Of a stretch of DNA of 64,000 nt, positions 10,979 through 22,400 are shown piece by piece. The notes beneath the pieces were generated by a model. That model did no database searches. It was not told the origin of the DNA and worked only from the letters and a program-made list of their open reading frames with translations. Source of the DNA: Symbiodinium natans (taxonomy: Eukaryota; Sar; Dinophyceae; Suessiales; Symbiodiniaceae). The stretch spans positions 26,001 to 90,000 of the forward strand of contig CAJNDS010002540.1 in the NCBI GenBank assembly GCA_905221605.1, in the 5' to 3' direction. Numbering within the stretch: position 1 is the first letter of the stretch; the number at the start of each line of letters is the position of its first letter. Both the position numbers and the translations under genes were made by a program.

Positions 10979-12545
10979 TCAGGACTTAGGGTACTTGTGC
11001 CTGAAGCTGGCGACTCGCATTCTGTGCTTGTTAGACGAGCAAGACAGGGTCCCCAGCAGAAGCACAGCGGAGAGCAAAAGCACGCCCCAAACCCCAACAT
11101 GGATACAATCATCCAAACATGTTTGCGACGCCGCAAAATGACTGGCGGAAGAGGCGAGAGTTAGAGTAAAGAGAGAAAGCAAGAGCGGACAGATCATCGT
11201 GACGCTCTGAAACAAGAGAAGAGAACCCCCGGACCCTCCCCTCACAAACCAACAACGCTTAACGGGCACACCCGTGGCCTGGCTGAGATGGGAACCCGAC
11301 AGGGTCTCGCGGATTGAAGCCTCGAACTCTCGGTGGGCGATCTCCTCATCTTGTCTCCAGTGGGTGAGTGGAGGGCCTTCTGCCATCCCTTTCAGTCCCT
11401 ACGCCAAAGGGCAAGTTGTCCTCTCCCCGGCTTTGGAAGGGGCTTCGTGCATGTAGACTTGGGAGGTTGCAAGACCTTCTAGGGATACAGAATCTATGTA
11501 ACAACCCTGCACTAAGCGGTCAACATCAGTGTGTCCTTCAAAAGAACGGGTGTCAACTTGCAGACCAGACTTTCCAAAGAAGACGGGCCCAGCATGCAGC
11601 GTAGGCATTTCTACATTGCCGCAGTGCTTTTTGGCCGACAACCGTCCGAGCAAACAGAAAGACCCGCACTCACAACAAGCAAAGCCTTTGAGTTTGTCAT
11701 GTTTGTCAGGCTCCTCCGCGGCTTGTCGACCTGCCATCTTCACGGCCTCCACGGTGGCTTCATCATCGTTCCACCCGGTGCCGAACTCGCTGAGGCTTAT
11801 CTGCCCCAAGGAAGGGGAGTCCCTTGAGGAGTTCCAGGCTTCAGGTATAAAAGCACTAACCGCGTACTCCTCTCTGATCCCTGGGTATCTAGCAGGCAAC
11901 GCTTCTACGAGCTTGCGCAACACACAGACCTCTCGAAAGGAAGATCTCAAAAGGGTCCTGTTGTCCATCCACACATGATCTGAACTGGACAAATCCCTCA
12001 AGACAGAAACGCACAGGGGATGAACTCGGAGGAATGTAGGTTCCCCCTCTCCCAACACTTCGTTTAGAACGGAACCTCGAATGATAATTCCTCCCCTGCA
12101 TGCTCCCTCACGTGGTAGTTTGAAGGTATCGACAGGTGCGAGCGATCTTCAGAGTTCAAGCCCCCAAGGCACCGGAATTCTTCTGAAGAGTTTTGTATTC
12201 TGGGAGCTCGTTTTCAGGGTACCGATCCTAGACACTGATCTTGAAAGTTCTCGGTTGCGTCTATGCAGTGCGCTTGCTACTACACTGTTGAGTGCCCGAG
12301 ACTCACTGCATTCTTTGAATATGCCGTGGCTTTGCAGAACGTGCATGAAGTCCCTATGAAGCTCAATTCTTCCTGATAGATCACCACGACAATTTTGACT
12401 CCAGGTGGGGGTGAGGGGCATGGTTTTTGGGAGGGAAGGGCTTTCGGATTTCTGCCGACTACAGACGCTAGAATCGCTAGAACTCGCCGCCTTGGCCCGC
12501 ACCAGGCGTGTGATGACTTCCGCTTGCCGCACCTTCTTAAGGATC
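10979..12545 (-). CDS. Candidate multi-exon gene with a C-terminal membrane segment
   Basis: Several minus-strand stretches look coding. About 12540-12318 ends before a GTGAGT donor. Frames between 12058 and 11399 include TGWNDDEATVEAVKMAG, followed by a possible GC donor and a Cys-rich ACCECGSFC segment. The last stretch, 11386-10979, has two hydrophobic segments, one reading VGVWGVLLLSAVLLLG, then a basic tail and TGA. The last two lie in the same frame, separated by an in-frame TAG at about 11401-11399, which must be spliced out or marks separate genes. A single-pass membrane protein is possible. Family not recognised. Confidence 0.4.
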
Positions 12546-14743
12546 CCGGGGACAAGAAAAAGAGCATGTCACCTACAGACGCAAAAAAAAACGTTACAAT
12601 TCTTGTCAAGTCTTTGTTCTAACAGTTCCTGGCATTGCCGGCCTGCCTCGGGCAGGTGCTGTGCTATTTATGTGGCATCCCACCACAAAAGAGCGTTGCT
12701 GGGGGGGTCGATTCTGGAACACCAAAATCTGCTTGTTGGCAGGTTCCACTTGTAAGTTGCAAGCAAGCCGATGAAGGCCCGGGAGCACGAGATTGATTGC
12801 CAGCGCTCTGAACTAACGTGAAGCTAGCAAGCTGCCGTGTGTAGAAGCAACCGTATGCAACCATCACATCACTTGTGCTTGCACTCCTGCTCCCCAGCAT
12901 GCAACAACTTCCGCGCGTTTTGTGTCTCATCCCTACTCTCTCAACACCAACGTCGAGGCCTTGTTCAGCCTTGCGAGCTTCCAATCATCCGTTTCCGCTT
13001 CCACCATTCGTTGCGCCAAGCAGTGGTCGACGGCCGTGATGATCTTGTCAGCCTCACGACCGTGTTAGGGAACGGTGAGCCACGCAGAACGTAAAGGAAT
13101 ATAGGGGGGACCTACATCAACCACATACTCTTCTCACATCCTTCACGGCTCCAGGGCTCCAGTTGGATTGCAAAATCCAACCTAACACACTACAACTCCG
13201 TTATGTCCTGCTGGAGCGCTCCCCTGGCGCGCAGAAAAATGCATACGACTCCTACCCCAGCGAAGACATTGTCCTGTATATGGAGAAAAAGTTAGGGGCT
13301 ATTTTTGTCAGGGGTCGGGAGGTGTTAATCATTAGGTGGTCGCCACTTTATGGCAAAACTGCAGCACCTGGAAAAACCATGATCTCGCATATTTGTGGTG
13401 ATATTATGAGATCCACAGCATTGTGTGGGTGTCATGCCCATGAACTGAAGGAAGGGTTAGCGGGTTCAAGCTGCTGCTCGCCAGGCTCCATCTAAGTCCT
13501 TGTGCTAGCTTTTGACACTTTCTTCAAGCAGTTGAGGCGCCACGCGCTCTGCCGAATCCTGTGTCCCTAGACATCGGATGTCCCGAAAGACATTTGAAAA
13601 CAACATGGAAGATTATCATGATGACTGTTGTAGCTACAGAAGATATACCAGGTGACAAAGGAAAGGCCTCCACTTCGGCAGCGGAGGTTTCGTTGGACTG
13701 GAGAAAACTCGGGTGGCTGATGTGACCTTGAAGGCCACTCCTCCATGAATCAGCACCAGCACGGAGAAGTACATGTACCTTGCACGAGAACTTCCACGTT
13801 GCAGCACCTAGACCTAGAGACCTAGAGTCTTGGGTGTGTTGAAATATGTATGCCGTTGCACTACATCCGACCCTGTGCTGCAGAATCTTTCGCCGCTCCA
13901 GAATCAGGGATCTGTGTTGAAGGCTTTCTTTTCACTTCGCAGGTCTTTCTACAGGTATCCTCCTTTCGAGCAAAGTCACGTCCGTGAGGGTGAAGCAGGA
14001 CGCCTGCCCTTCATTGCTTCAAAGAAGCGTGTTTATATAGATTGGATAGGCTCAGAGGCTGATTCAGCCTCTGAGGGTTCAGGACCCTTTGAGCCACAGC
14101 AGGCAGTCAGACACATGTAAGCTACTGCGTTGCGGCATCTTCTGTGAACATTCCATCAACACTCTCATGTCCTGCAATCTCCACGCCGACATTGGGAGCT
14201 TCCGATGTTAGGGGTACCCTATTGGGGTCCTTATTCCCTACTTTGACTTTGAAGTCTATACTAGGGGTGCCTTGCTACCGGAAACTCCCATATGCCTGTT
14301 TCAGCTGACTACCTTGGTTTCAGCCATTCAATTTAAGAGCTTAAGCAAGGCTTCTGTCAAGGCCCCATAGATCAACTTGAAAGCTCTGAAGCTGTGTTGA
14401 TTTTCCTGTGCGTTTGCAACTTTTAGAAGAGATGTCATGATGAGGATGAAACTCCTTGTTGCACGGTTGCACGCCAATTCTCCACGACATAGGCGTGTCC
14501 AGGAGTGCATAAAAATAGGCGTGTCCAGGAGTGCGTAAGGCTTCCAACACAGAACAGCTGCAAGTGGCCTACTAGTGGCCTCCAGCATGTCAGGGTCTCA
14601 TACCTCAACCTCGCGGCTGCATTGCTTGCCAGCATTCACGCCCGAAAGATCACCCCGACCAACCTTGAGACCACTGCTTGAGTGTAGGCAAAAAGAAACG
14701 CGAGCTTTAGATGGGCGCAATTTGGTTTGCAGTCGAATTGGTG
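12546..14743. other. No supported gene; small palindrome and tandem duplication
   Basis: No convincing exon on either strand. Contains a short direct duplication of a unit with GGCGTGTCCAGGAGTGC near 14483-14537 and a palindrome at 14051-14075. Confidence 0.4.
14051..14075. repeat. 25-bp palindrome
   Basis: Perfect inverted repeat of CTCAGAGGCTGA around a single T, in otherwise non-coding sequence. It could extrude as a small hairpin; no function is implied. Confidence 0.8.
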
Positions 14744-15175
14744 TCACAGGGTTTTGTTTTGATCAGGGCCCCAGGGCCCTAAACCCGACGTGTTCGGCCC
14801 CTCGAGGGCCTGACAGTGGAAGGCTCCCGGGCTGGACAGTGGAAGGGTGACCGCAACACGGTGTCTTGGGACGGCCGGAGACCTTCGCCCAGTCACCGAG
14901 GGCTTCTGGCAGCTATCTCTGTAGCCCGCGACAGCTGAGAAGCGTTGCCAAGGTGGCGGTGCCACAGCGCACAAAGGCCTCGTCGTGCCGTCTTCCATGG
15001 AGCAAGCGGTGAGCGGGAAGCTGCATGTCCACATGGCCGGTAAGCGAGCGCAGCTGTGGAACGCAGCTACGAACGCGTTCCGTCTCAACATCAGATCAAC
15101 ATCAAGCCATCCTGCTAACGGGCGCACGGCAAGCAGCAGCCACAAGTGCCAGAGAAGCAGCTCCCGGGGTGCCAT
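14744..15175 (-). CDS. Candidate first exon with signal peptide
   Basis: An ATG at 15175-15173 opens a minus-strand frame beginning MAPRELLLWHLWLLLAVR, a good signal-peptide pattern (polar start, Leu/Trp-rich core, small residues), followed by several cysteines. The frame stays open to 14744, but the true donor is probably earlier, for example at GTGACT near 14900. It may be the 5' exon of the candidate gene at 11-12.5 kb; that link is a guess. Confidence 0.35.
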   Translation of the reverse strand: MAPRELLLWHLWLLLAVRPLAGWLDVDLMLRRNAFVAAFHSCARLPAMWTCSFPLTACSMEDGTTRPLCAVAPPPWQRFSAVAGYRDSCQKPSVTGRRSPAVPRHRVAVTLPLSSPGAFHCQALEGPNTSGLGPWGPDQNKTL

Positions 15176-16256
15176 GAAGGGACCGGATTGCACCGGAATG
15201 CACCTAGCGCCGTACTCCAGGAGCCTAAGCGAATTCAAGGTTGCGTCGCACTATTGTGCACGCGATGTCTCACACGCTGGCAACAAACCAAGCTCTTCCC
15301 CGAGACCTGGCGCGTTGTGATACACTTCTGCGTTCTTGGTTGGCGCATCTGAACCAGGGTGCAGTAAGTCGTGCAGAAACAGGCGGACACACATTTTGAC
15401 CATTGTCGGTACTTTCTCCGGTGCTTTCTGAGAAGCGTCTTGCATCTTCACGCTCGAATTAATGCGTCGCGAAGGCCTCAATTTTTAGACTCGACTGGGG
15501 CCGTTCGAGACGGTGAGAAGTTCTTGGGAGGCTTTGGGGCAAGATTTTAGTAGGGAAGGCTTACAAACACAAACCGCAAAGCTTGGGGTTCTGGCTTCTC
15601 TCTTCCCCCTTCCAAGATAAGGTGCAATATATACAGGTGTTGCCATCATATCGGCTGTAGTTCCGCTCCAGAAGTATTCTGAAAAATACAAGAGGTCCTC
15701 GGGCATTGCCGAGATCCGGAAGCTGAAGTTAACGCATCTCCGACGACTCAGAGGGGTCGCCGCCGTCCTCTCGAGGACCCGTCCGTGCCTGTTAGGGCCA
15801 TTTAGGGCACATGCAACTACTCAGTGCTCTCCGCTTGCGGGTTTACAACATCCTGCCATTTCAAAATTGAAGAAGGAGCTCTGGTCTCGGAGCTTGACGG
15901 GGCCCGTACGCGGGTTGCAAGCCCAGGAACTCCAGCAAAACTCCGACCCCCCTCCCCTCCCCCTGCCCTTCCGACTTCCGGATGGTATAGCTACCCCCAA
16001 AACACTGACAACCCCTCCTTTTGTCCCTTTCCGGCCCTTTTCAGGCAGGTCTCCGATTGCCACAGCCGTGTATCGCCGTATGGATGTCAGCAAGGTGGGC
16101 AGCCCCAACACTGAGGACAGCCGATGCACTCTGGCACCCACTTCCTGAATCCGAGGATCTAGGTCAATCTAGTTCCCCTAACCTGCAAGTCACCACCAGC
16201 AAAAAAATAGAAAGCGCCAGCCCAGCTTCATGGAATAGGGTGGCACCCACTTACAC
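15176..16256. other. Downstream flank of the last recognised copy A exon; no supported gene
   Basis: The donor at 16256 implies at least one more exon, but none could be recognised. A frame at 15.5-15.7 kb is possible but unsupported. Confidence 0.35.
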
Positions 16257-16405
16257 CAATGCCGACACGGGCAATTTCGATTCCTGGTCGTGGTAGTGCT
16301 GGCCCCAGTCGTAGAAGGCTCTGTGGTGGTGACGGTAGTGCCGGTGGTGCCGGTAGTCGTCACGTCCGGCTCCGAAGTGCTCATGCTTGTGCTTGCACCA
16401 GTCGC
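16257..16405 (-). CDS. Copy A exon: short Thr-rich linker
   Basis: AG at 16407-16406, donor GTGTAAGT at 16256. Reads GASTSMSTSEPDVTTTGTTG and then a Thr/Ser run ending in NRNCPC. Mucin-like and likely O-glycosylated if secreted. The copy B counterpart is much longer. No LCYC-type exon was found further downstream. Confidence 0.65.
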
Positions 16406-19400
16406 CTTACAACTTACAACTCTCTCTCCACTTTGCCTCCCAAGTGCGCCCGGGACCTTCAGAGGCTCCGCTGCAAACATCCCAAAAAAATCCGAATCGA
16501 AGCCATAGGAGGCCTCTACCCAGGGAAGCTCTCCTGTGCCATTCGACGGTCCCGTTGCAGAAGAGAGAGGGAGACACACGCACACGCGCACGCACAGCCA
16601 AACCCACACCCAGCACGGCAGTTCAGTTTAGTGCAGGAGCTCAGTACCTGAACATTGTAGCAATTGTCGAACAATTACTGCAAACACATCGGCTGTCAGC
16701 GCCACTCCCGAGTCTTACAAAAGCAAGCAACTCCAGCCCTGGCACTCTCAAGGCCATTTTTTGCAGCTTTATCATACAACCTTAACCCAGGACGAAGTCG
16801 CTGTCGTTGTCGTTGTCGCCACCGGTGTGGGGAGCCTCTCAGACCTCGACTCCAAAGGACAACTTCGTATACTTGGATACTCGTACCCTCCTCCTTCCTC
16901 CTCCCTCCTGCTCCGAGCTCTTGGCGTTATGGTGAGCTCCTCCGTGTTGTTGCCGAAGCGAAGCTGGGTGGGCTGCTGCACAATGTACGCGCAAGCCGAC
17001 GGTGACACTGTGAAGGTGACGGCCTCAAGGTTGGAACGTGGAGAAACGTCTGGCTCCGACAGAAGAAAAACAAAACAAAAGCCACAAAAAAAACACCGAG
17101 AGCTGGGGGTGTTAGAGATAGTCAGATAGTCCAGCCGTGCAGCTGCCCGTGTGTCGCTTCCCGTGCCATTCCACGGGTTCGGACATCTGGCACCATTCTC
17201 CTTCACGCAACCTGGGCAGCATGATCAGCTACACTGCAGCTCCAGCATTACCTCAATGACACTCGCAAGCATTTACCCATAATATCAAGACACATCTCGT
17301 AGCACATGTTTCGGCTGAGACCCCAAACGGTGAAAACCGCACAAGACCACAGGAGCGAAACGCTTTCGCGAAATCGAGGCATTTCATCTTGAATGTTGAA
17401 GAAGGTAGCCTATGAACCCACAGCAAAGCAGGGCCCACGCGGCCTACGCTCCTTTTCCTTGCCGCAAGCCAACGGCTGAAGGCCTAAGCCAAAAGGTGAT
17501 GGCGGAGAAGAGCTCAGCCATGCCATCGATGCCTGATGCAGGTTTCTACATCCGTATTTATTTCTTTTGTTGCGAAAGGGCGGAAACTGCAGGCTTCGAT
17601 GGACATGATCACTGTACAGAATCCTTGGTGAAGAAAGTCACGAGGATTGGAGCTCTGTGAGGAAGGAGTTCGTGCTGGTTTGCCAAATCTTGGTAACGAC
17701 AGTCCCGCTCGAGACATCGCCACATGACCTGGCCCGTCTGTAGCTCAAGCCGACAAAAGGTGCTTCTAAGTGGGAACTGGGCCGGTGAAAACCGCGGTTC
17801 AGGAGAGCGAAAACTCTTGGCGTCGTACGCCACGTTGATGCCCATGTCAGCGCGATGATGCCAGCCACGTTGTTCACCCAGCTTCAGGAGGTGGCCGAGC
17901 AGAGGATCGCCAGGTTCCAATGGTTCCCCCATGAGCTCAGCAGTCGAAGTCGGCGCAGCGCGCTTGCGCTGTCCTTTTGACACCTGCTTTACAAAAGCAG
18001 GGCTGTAGGTGACTGACCATTTGCCAGCTGCCATGATGCTGCGCATGTGCGTGGGATCCATGTCCTTGGTACCGCCGTCTGCAAACATATTTTCCGTGCT
18101 TGTCCAACGCAGACTGGTGTTGGGCCTTCTGAGGACACTGCGGAGCCAGGCGATGGTAAAAGCTAGACTTTTCTGGCTGCCGAAACTGTTGGAGTCATTG
18201 TTGGACCTGTCGAATACGTCTTTGGCGTCTACGACGGTGCAGAGGGGCACGGAGTTAAGCGAAGAGTCCAGGGTCGACTTGTGCAAGGGAAGTCCCCGGA
18301 CACTTGCAAGAAATCCTCGGCACAACTGGCCCACATCAAAGGCCTCCTCTGTGCTCAGCGTTTCCGCTGCGTACGAGGAGCGGCACACTCGAGGGACGCG
18401 GTGCGACCTCATGTCCAAGATGTTGAACGATCCCGTGCGTCCTGCCATGAGCCCTCATCAGCCAAGATGATAAAGTAGCAGGCCTGGGAGTACACCTTGG
18501 TGAGCGGGGCCTCCTGAGACGAGCCCTTCAAGTCGACGTTGCCCAAAGCAGCGTCCGCAACGGCCATCAGGCCGCCCTTGTACGGGTTCACCCCGCGAAA
18601 CACCAGCTCAAAGTTGCAGTCCTTCTGGAACTCCCGGACGGCCTGGTTCGCTCTCAGCAAAGTTCCCACCGTAGGCGGAGACTCTCCCTGCAGCGATGAC
18701 ACGCAGAAGGAAAGGTCGAAGCGAAGTTGGGCCACCAACCACTGAAGACTTCCCAAGACAGCCCTAAGCTGGCGATGTTCAAAGGGTGTCAGCAGAGCAG
18801 CCACATCGGACCGCCTGCTCTTAGAAAGTGTGACCTCGCGGAGGTTCTCGTGTCTTCATGCTCAGGGTGACCGAGCCGTCAGGCTTCTTGTCAAAGAACT
18901 TGCCGCACCAAGTGAAGGAGTTGCGGGTGACCTCACGAAACCCCAGCTCGTCTCCCACCTGCAACAGGGACTTCTCAGCCAAGGCATTGCCACCAAGCAG
19001 CAAATCATCGACATGACTTATGATCATCCCGCACAAAGTCTTTCGCTCTGGCCCGCTCCAAAGAAACCAGACCGCTTGGTCCAGTGCCGAGCGAACCCAT
19101 CCGCGCCGCTCGAGGGAGCTGGCCAGCTTTAGCCACCATTGGCGCGGCGCGTCGGCGAGTCCGAACACGCCTTTCAGGACTTTTGCCAAGCAACCTCGAG
19201 GTAATGGAATTTCAGGGCCCGTCTTCTCGTTGGTGGGGCCGATATACAACTCTCGGGTGACGAATGGATCGCCTTTCAAGAAAGCCGACTTAACGTCGGC
19301 CGCCAAGAGGTTCCAAGTAGCGCTGTGGTACGCCACCAAGCAAAGTAGAAGGTGTTGGCTCAAACGGCTTCCTGTCGGGGCATCACGACGAATCTCACCT

Positions 19401-22400
19401 TCAAGGTTCGCCCGGTCTTTGAAGCCAGGCACCACCAACCTAGCACTCGGGGCTGGGGGCAAGTTGGCACCCTCTGTCCTAAGGCCGTCGTTCTTATCGG
19501 TCAAGACGAAGCGCGGCGTCATGATTCGATCCAGCTCTCCTTTGCGCGCCAACTCCTTGCGCACGGCGAGGCTCTCTTGCAACGACAACACTTTGACAGC
19601 GTCATTGTCCACGTAAGCAGACCAGCCTTTAACTGCGGCCTCCTTCCACAGCGTCCTTTCTGAAGGGGACATCTTGGACCAAATTTTCTCCTTTCGCCCA
19701 CCAGCGGCACAAACTTCATGAACGTCATCAGGTTGTCCTGCGGGTAAAGGAGCACCAAGTCGCTGAAGAAGCTCATGCTGCGAACTCGAAGGTAAGCTCC
19801 AACGTCCATCCCAGGTTCCGTGGTCAGGGGCCTTCTCGGACACTGAACCCTGCAAGCGGTCACATTCAACTTGAGCCTGAACTTGTAGAAGTGGATGAAG
19901 ATCTGCGCCACCTTGAGCTAAGCGAAGAAGCTGTTCGTGATCTAAGGTCAAGGCTTCAAAGGCCGAACGCGCATCCCCCAACCGCGGATCATTCAGAACT
20001 ACAGGACCCAGAGCAGCCGGCAAAGATGCAGCGCTAATGGACCCAGGTGGTTCTGTAGAAGGTCGATGGGGATCAGCAGCACCGGCAACTGACACGTGAT
20101 CACCAGGTGGTTCTATAGAAGGTCGATGGGGATCAGCAGCACCAACAACTGAAGCTTGATCACCAGGTGGTTCTGTAGAGAGTCGAGGAGGATCCGCAAC
20201 ACCAGCGCTCGCGGTAGGAGACACCCGTCGCGAAGAAGGCACCGGCTCCTCCGAAAGCAAAAGAGATGGTTCCACACTCTGGCTGGCGCTGCGCTTGCGT
20301 CCTCTCTCCATCAACGAACGAAGCTCGGCGGCAAAGTCGGCCGGCTGGCCTCGAACAAGAGCTTGCCTTCCCAACTCCACAGCCAGCGGCTGTCCCTGAG
20401 CTCGTCGAAGGGCGTTCTGCATCACGGGGCGGCGCACCAAGTGACCCACTGGCGTCCCAGGCGCAGCGGTCAAGGGTGGCGCTGCCAAGGTGGAGGGAGC
20501 AACCGCGCCAGGCATTGGTGGTTCGGGAAGTTCGGGATCCTCTCTCTCATCAGACTCGGCATCACTGGCCGCCTGACCAAGGTCCTCCAAAGGCGTGCGG
20601 CCAGTCGAAGTCAGCTCCTTGATTGCCTCTTCCCAGGCGCCAGCGGACAGCTCTTCAAGCGTAGAGGCCGGGCGCACATGTTCAAGCGCACACTTCGTGA
20701 CTTGACCTTTGAAGGACAAAAAGGCGTTGGTGACGGCGCTGTCCTCTGAACTCTGCTCCAGAGCCAACACGATTGCCGGCCCGTGCCAACGACGGAGTTC
20801 CAGCCTGCGCCGTCTGGAGGAAGTCGACAGCCGCGGGTCGCCCCGGCGATTTAGCTTTTGAGCCCTCCAGAAACACACAGTGTCACCTGGCTGTATTGAG
20901 CGGGAAATGGTCGGCTCTCGACTTCGAGCAAGTTCAGCACGGCGAATGGCCTTCGAATAATGGAGCCTGATCATGCCGATGCGGGCGCTTTCTCTCAAAG
21001 CCATTCGCTGCTGGAGGGACGGCTCAGCATCTATCAACCCGTGCTCCGCCAGCCTTCCAGAGAAATTGTGGAGGACTGAGCCCTGACTGGAGGGCTGTCG
21101 ACCTGTGACGCTTTGAAGCGGCGTCACGCCTTCTTCATTGACATCTGCGTTATAGGCCGAGCAAGCCTCTCCGATGGCATTGGAGATCTCTCGGTCTCCC
21201 AGGACGTGTGACGATGGCGGCCACCAGCGTTTTGAGTATGCCTCCTGATCTTTCGGCCGGGCTGTTCTGCCACGGCGCCTGCACGGCGCAGTGCTAGAGG
21301 TGCACGGAGTGAGCCGAGCAAAAGGTTTGGAATTCTGCACTGATGAATTCGCGGCCCTGGTCCGCGATAATTTGCCGCGGCGCACCTAGAATGGGCCACC
21401 AATACTGCATCATGAAGTCAATCACCGCAGCTGAAGACTTGTTTGGGATGCGGGCTGCCAGCTGGTACTTGGAGACCGCGTCGGTGGCATGAGCTACCAC
21501 AAAAGGCGTGCCAATGGAATCCTTCGCAATCAGCAGGTCTAGGTGAGCCCGCTCCCCAACGGCTCGCGGAGCAGGCAAGCTAGCCACACGGCGGCTTTTT
21601 TGGACGGCTGCGCTCCAAGCACACATCGCACTTGAGCTCCCGGGCAGCCTGAACTGCCGCAGGAGGGGCACCTGAAAGCAGTAGCGCGCGGGCCAATCTC
21701 TTTGGCGCGCGATGTCCAGTAGCCTCGTGCACTCGCCTGACCGCCGCCCGGATAGCTGGCGTGATCTCGCCCACGAACTTGGTCTCCGGCTCGTCCTCCG
21801 ACTCGCTCTGCTCACCCACCTGGAGCTCCTCAGACAAGGCCTCGCGCACGAAGTCCACTGCCCCGCTGGATCCGACCAACTCGAGACATTCATGGCCACC
21901 GACTGCACCCTTCAGCTGACAGGTCTCCCAGTCAAATTCCTCCTCCATAGCCGCCACCAGTTTTCGGGAGAAGGCCTGGGGGTATGACTTCACTTCACGT
22001 CGCGCATGCTGAGCTGGAAGTTCGCCAGGCTTGCCACGAAACTGATGCACCACGGTTTGGCTAGAAGTCAAAAGTTGAGTCGCGGGAAACCGTACTCGTC
22101 GATGTCCAAGGGTTTGCGAGTCAAAACGGCCCAGATCCAGCCCAAAGCAGCGGCAGCGAGGGTCCGCGATGAGTGCACGAACACCAGGAAGACGCCAAAG
22201 CAGAGAGCCCGGCGGGTGTTCGATCACGAAATGTCTCCCCCCCCCGAGCTGTTGCTTGGCGACGCGCACGGCGAAGCGAGCAGAGGTCGAAAGGTGTTGT
22301 AGCTGCTGACGTTGGCGATCCCGGGAAGATAGGGCAACAGAAGAAAACATCCACGGCTCCGAGGGGATGGCCATCGTCACGAAGTAAGGCTTTTCGCGTT

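Noticed and set aside
20156-20749. Plus-strand frame of nearly 200 codons inside the copia element
   Set aside because: Antisense to the pol linker, whose frame has the expected reverse-transcriptase continuation.
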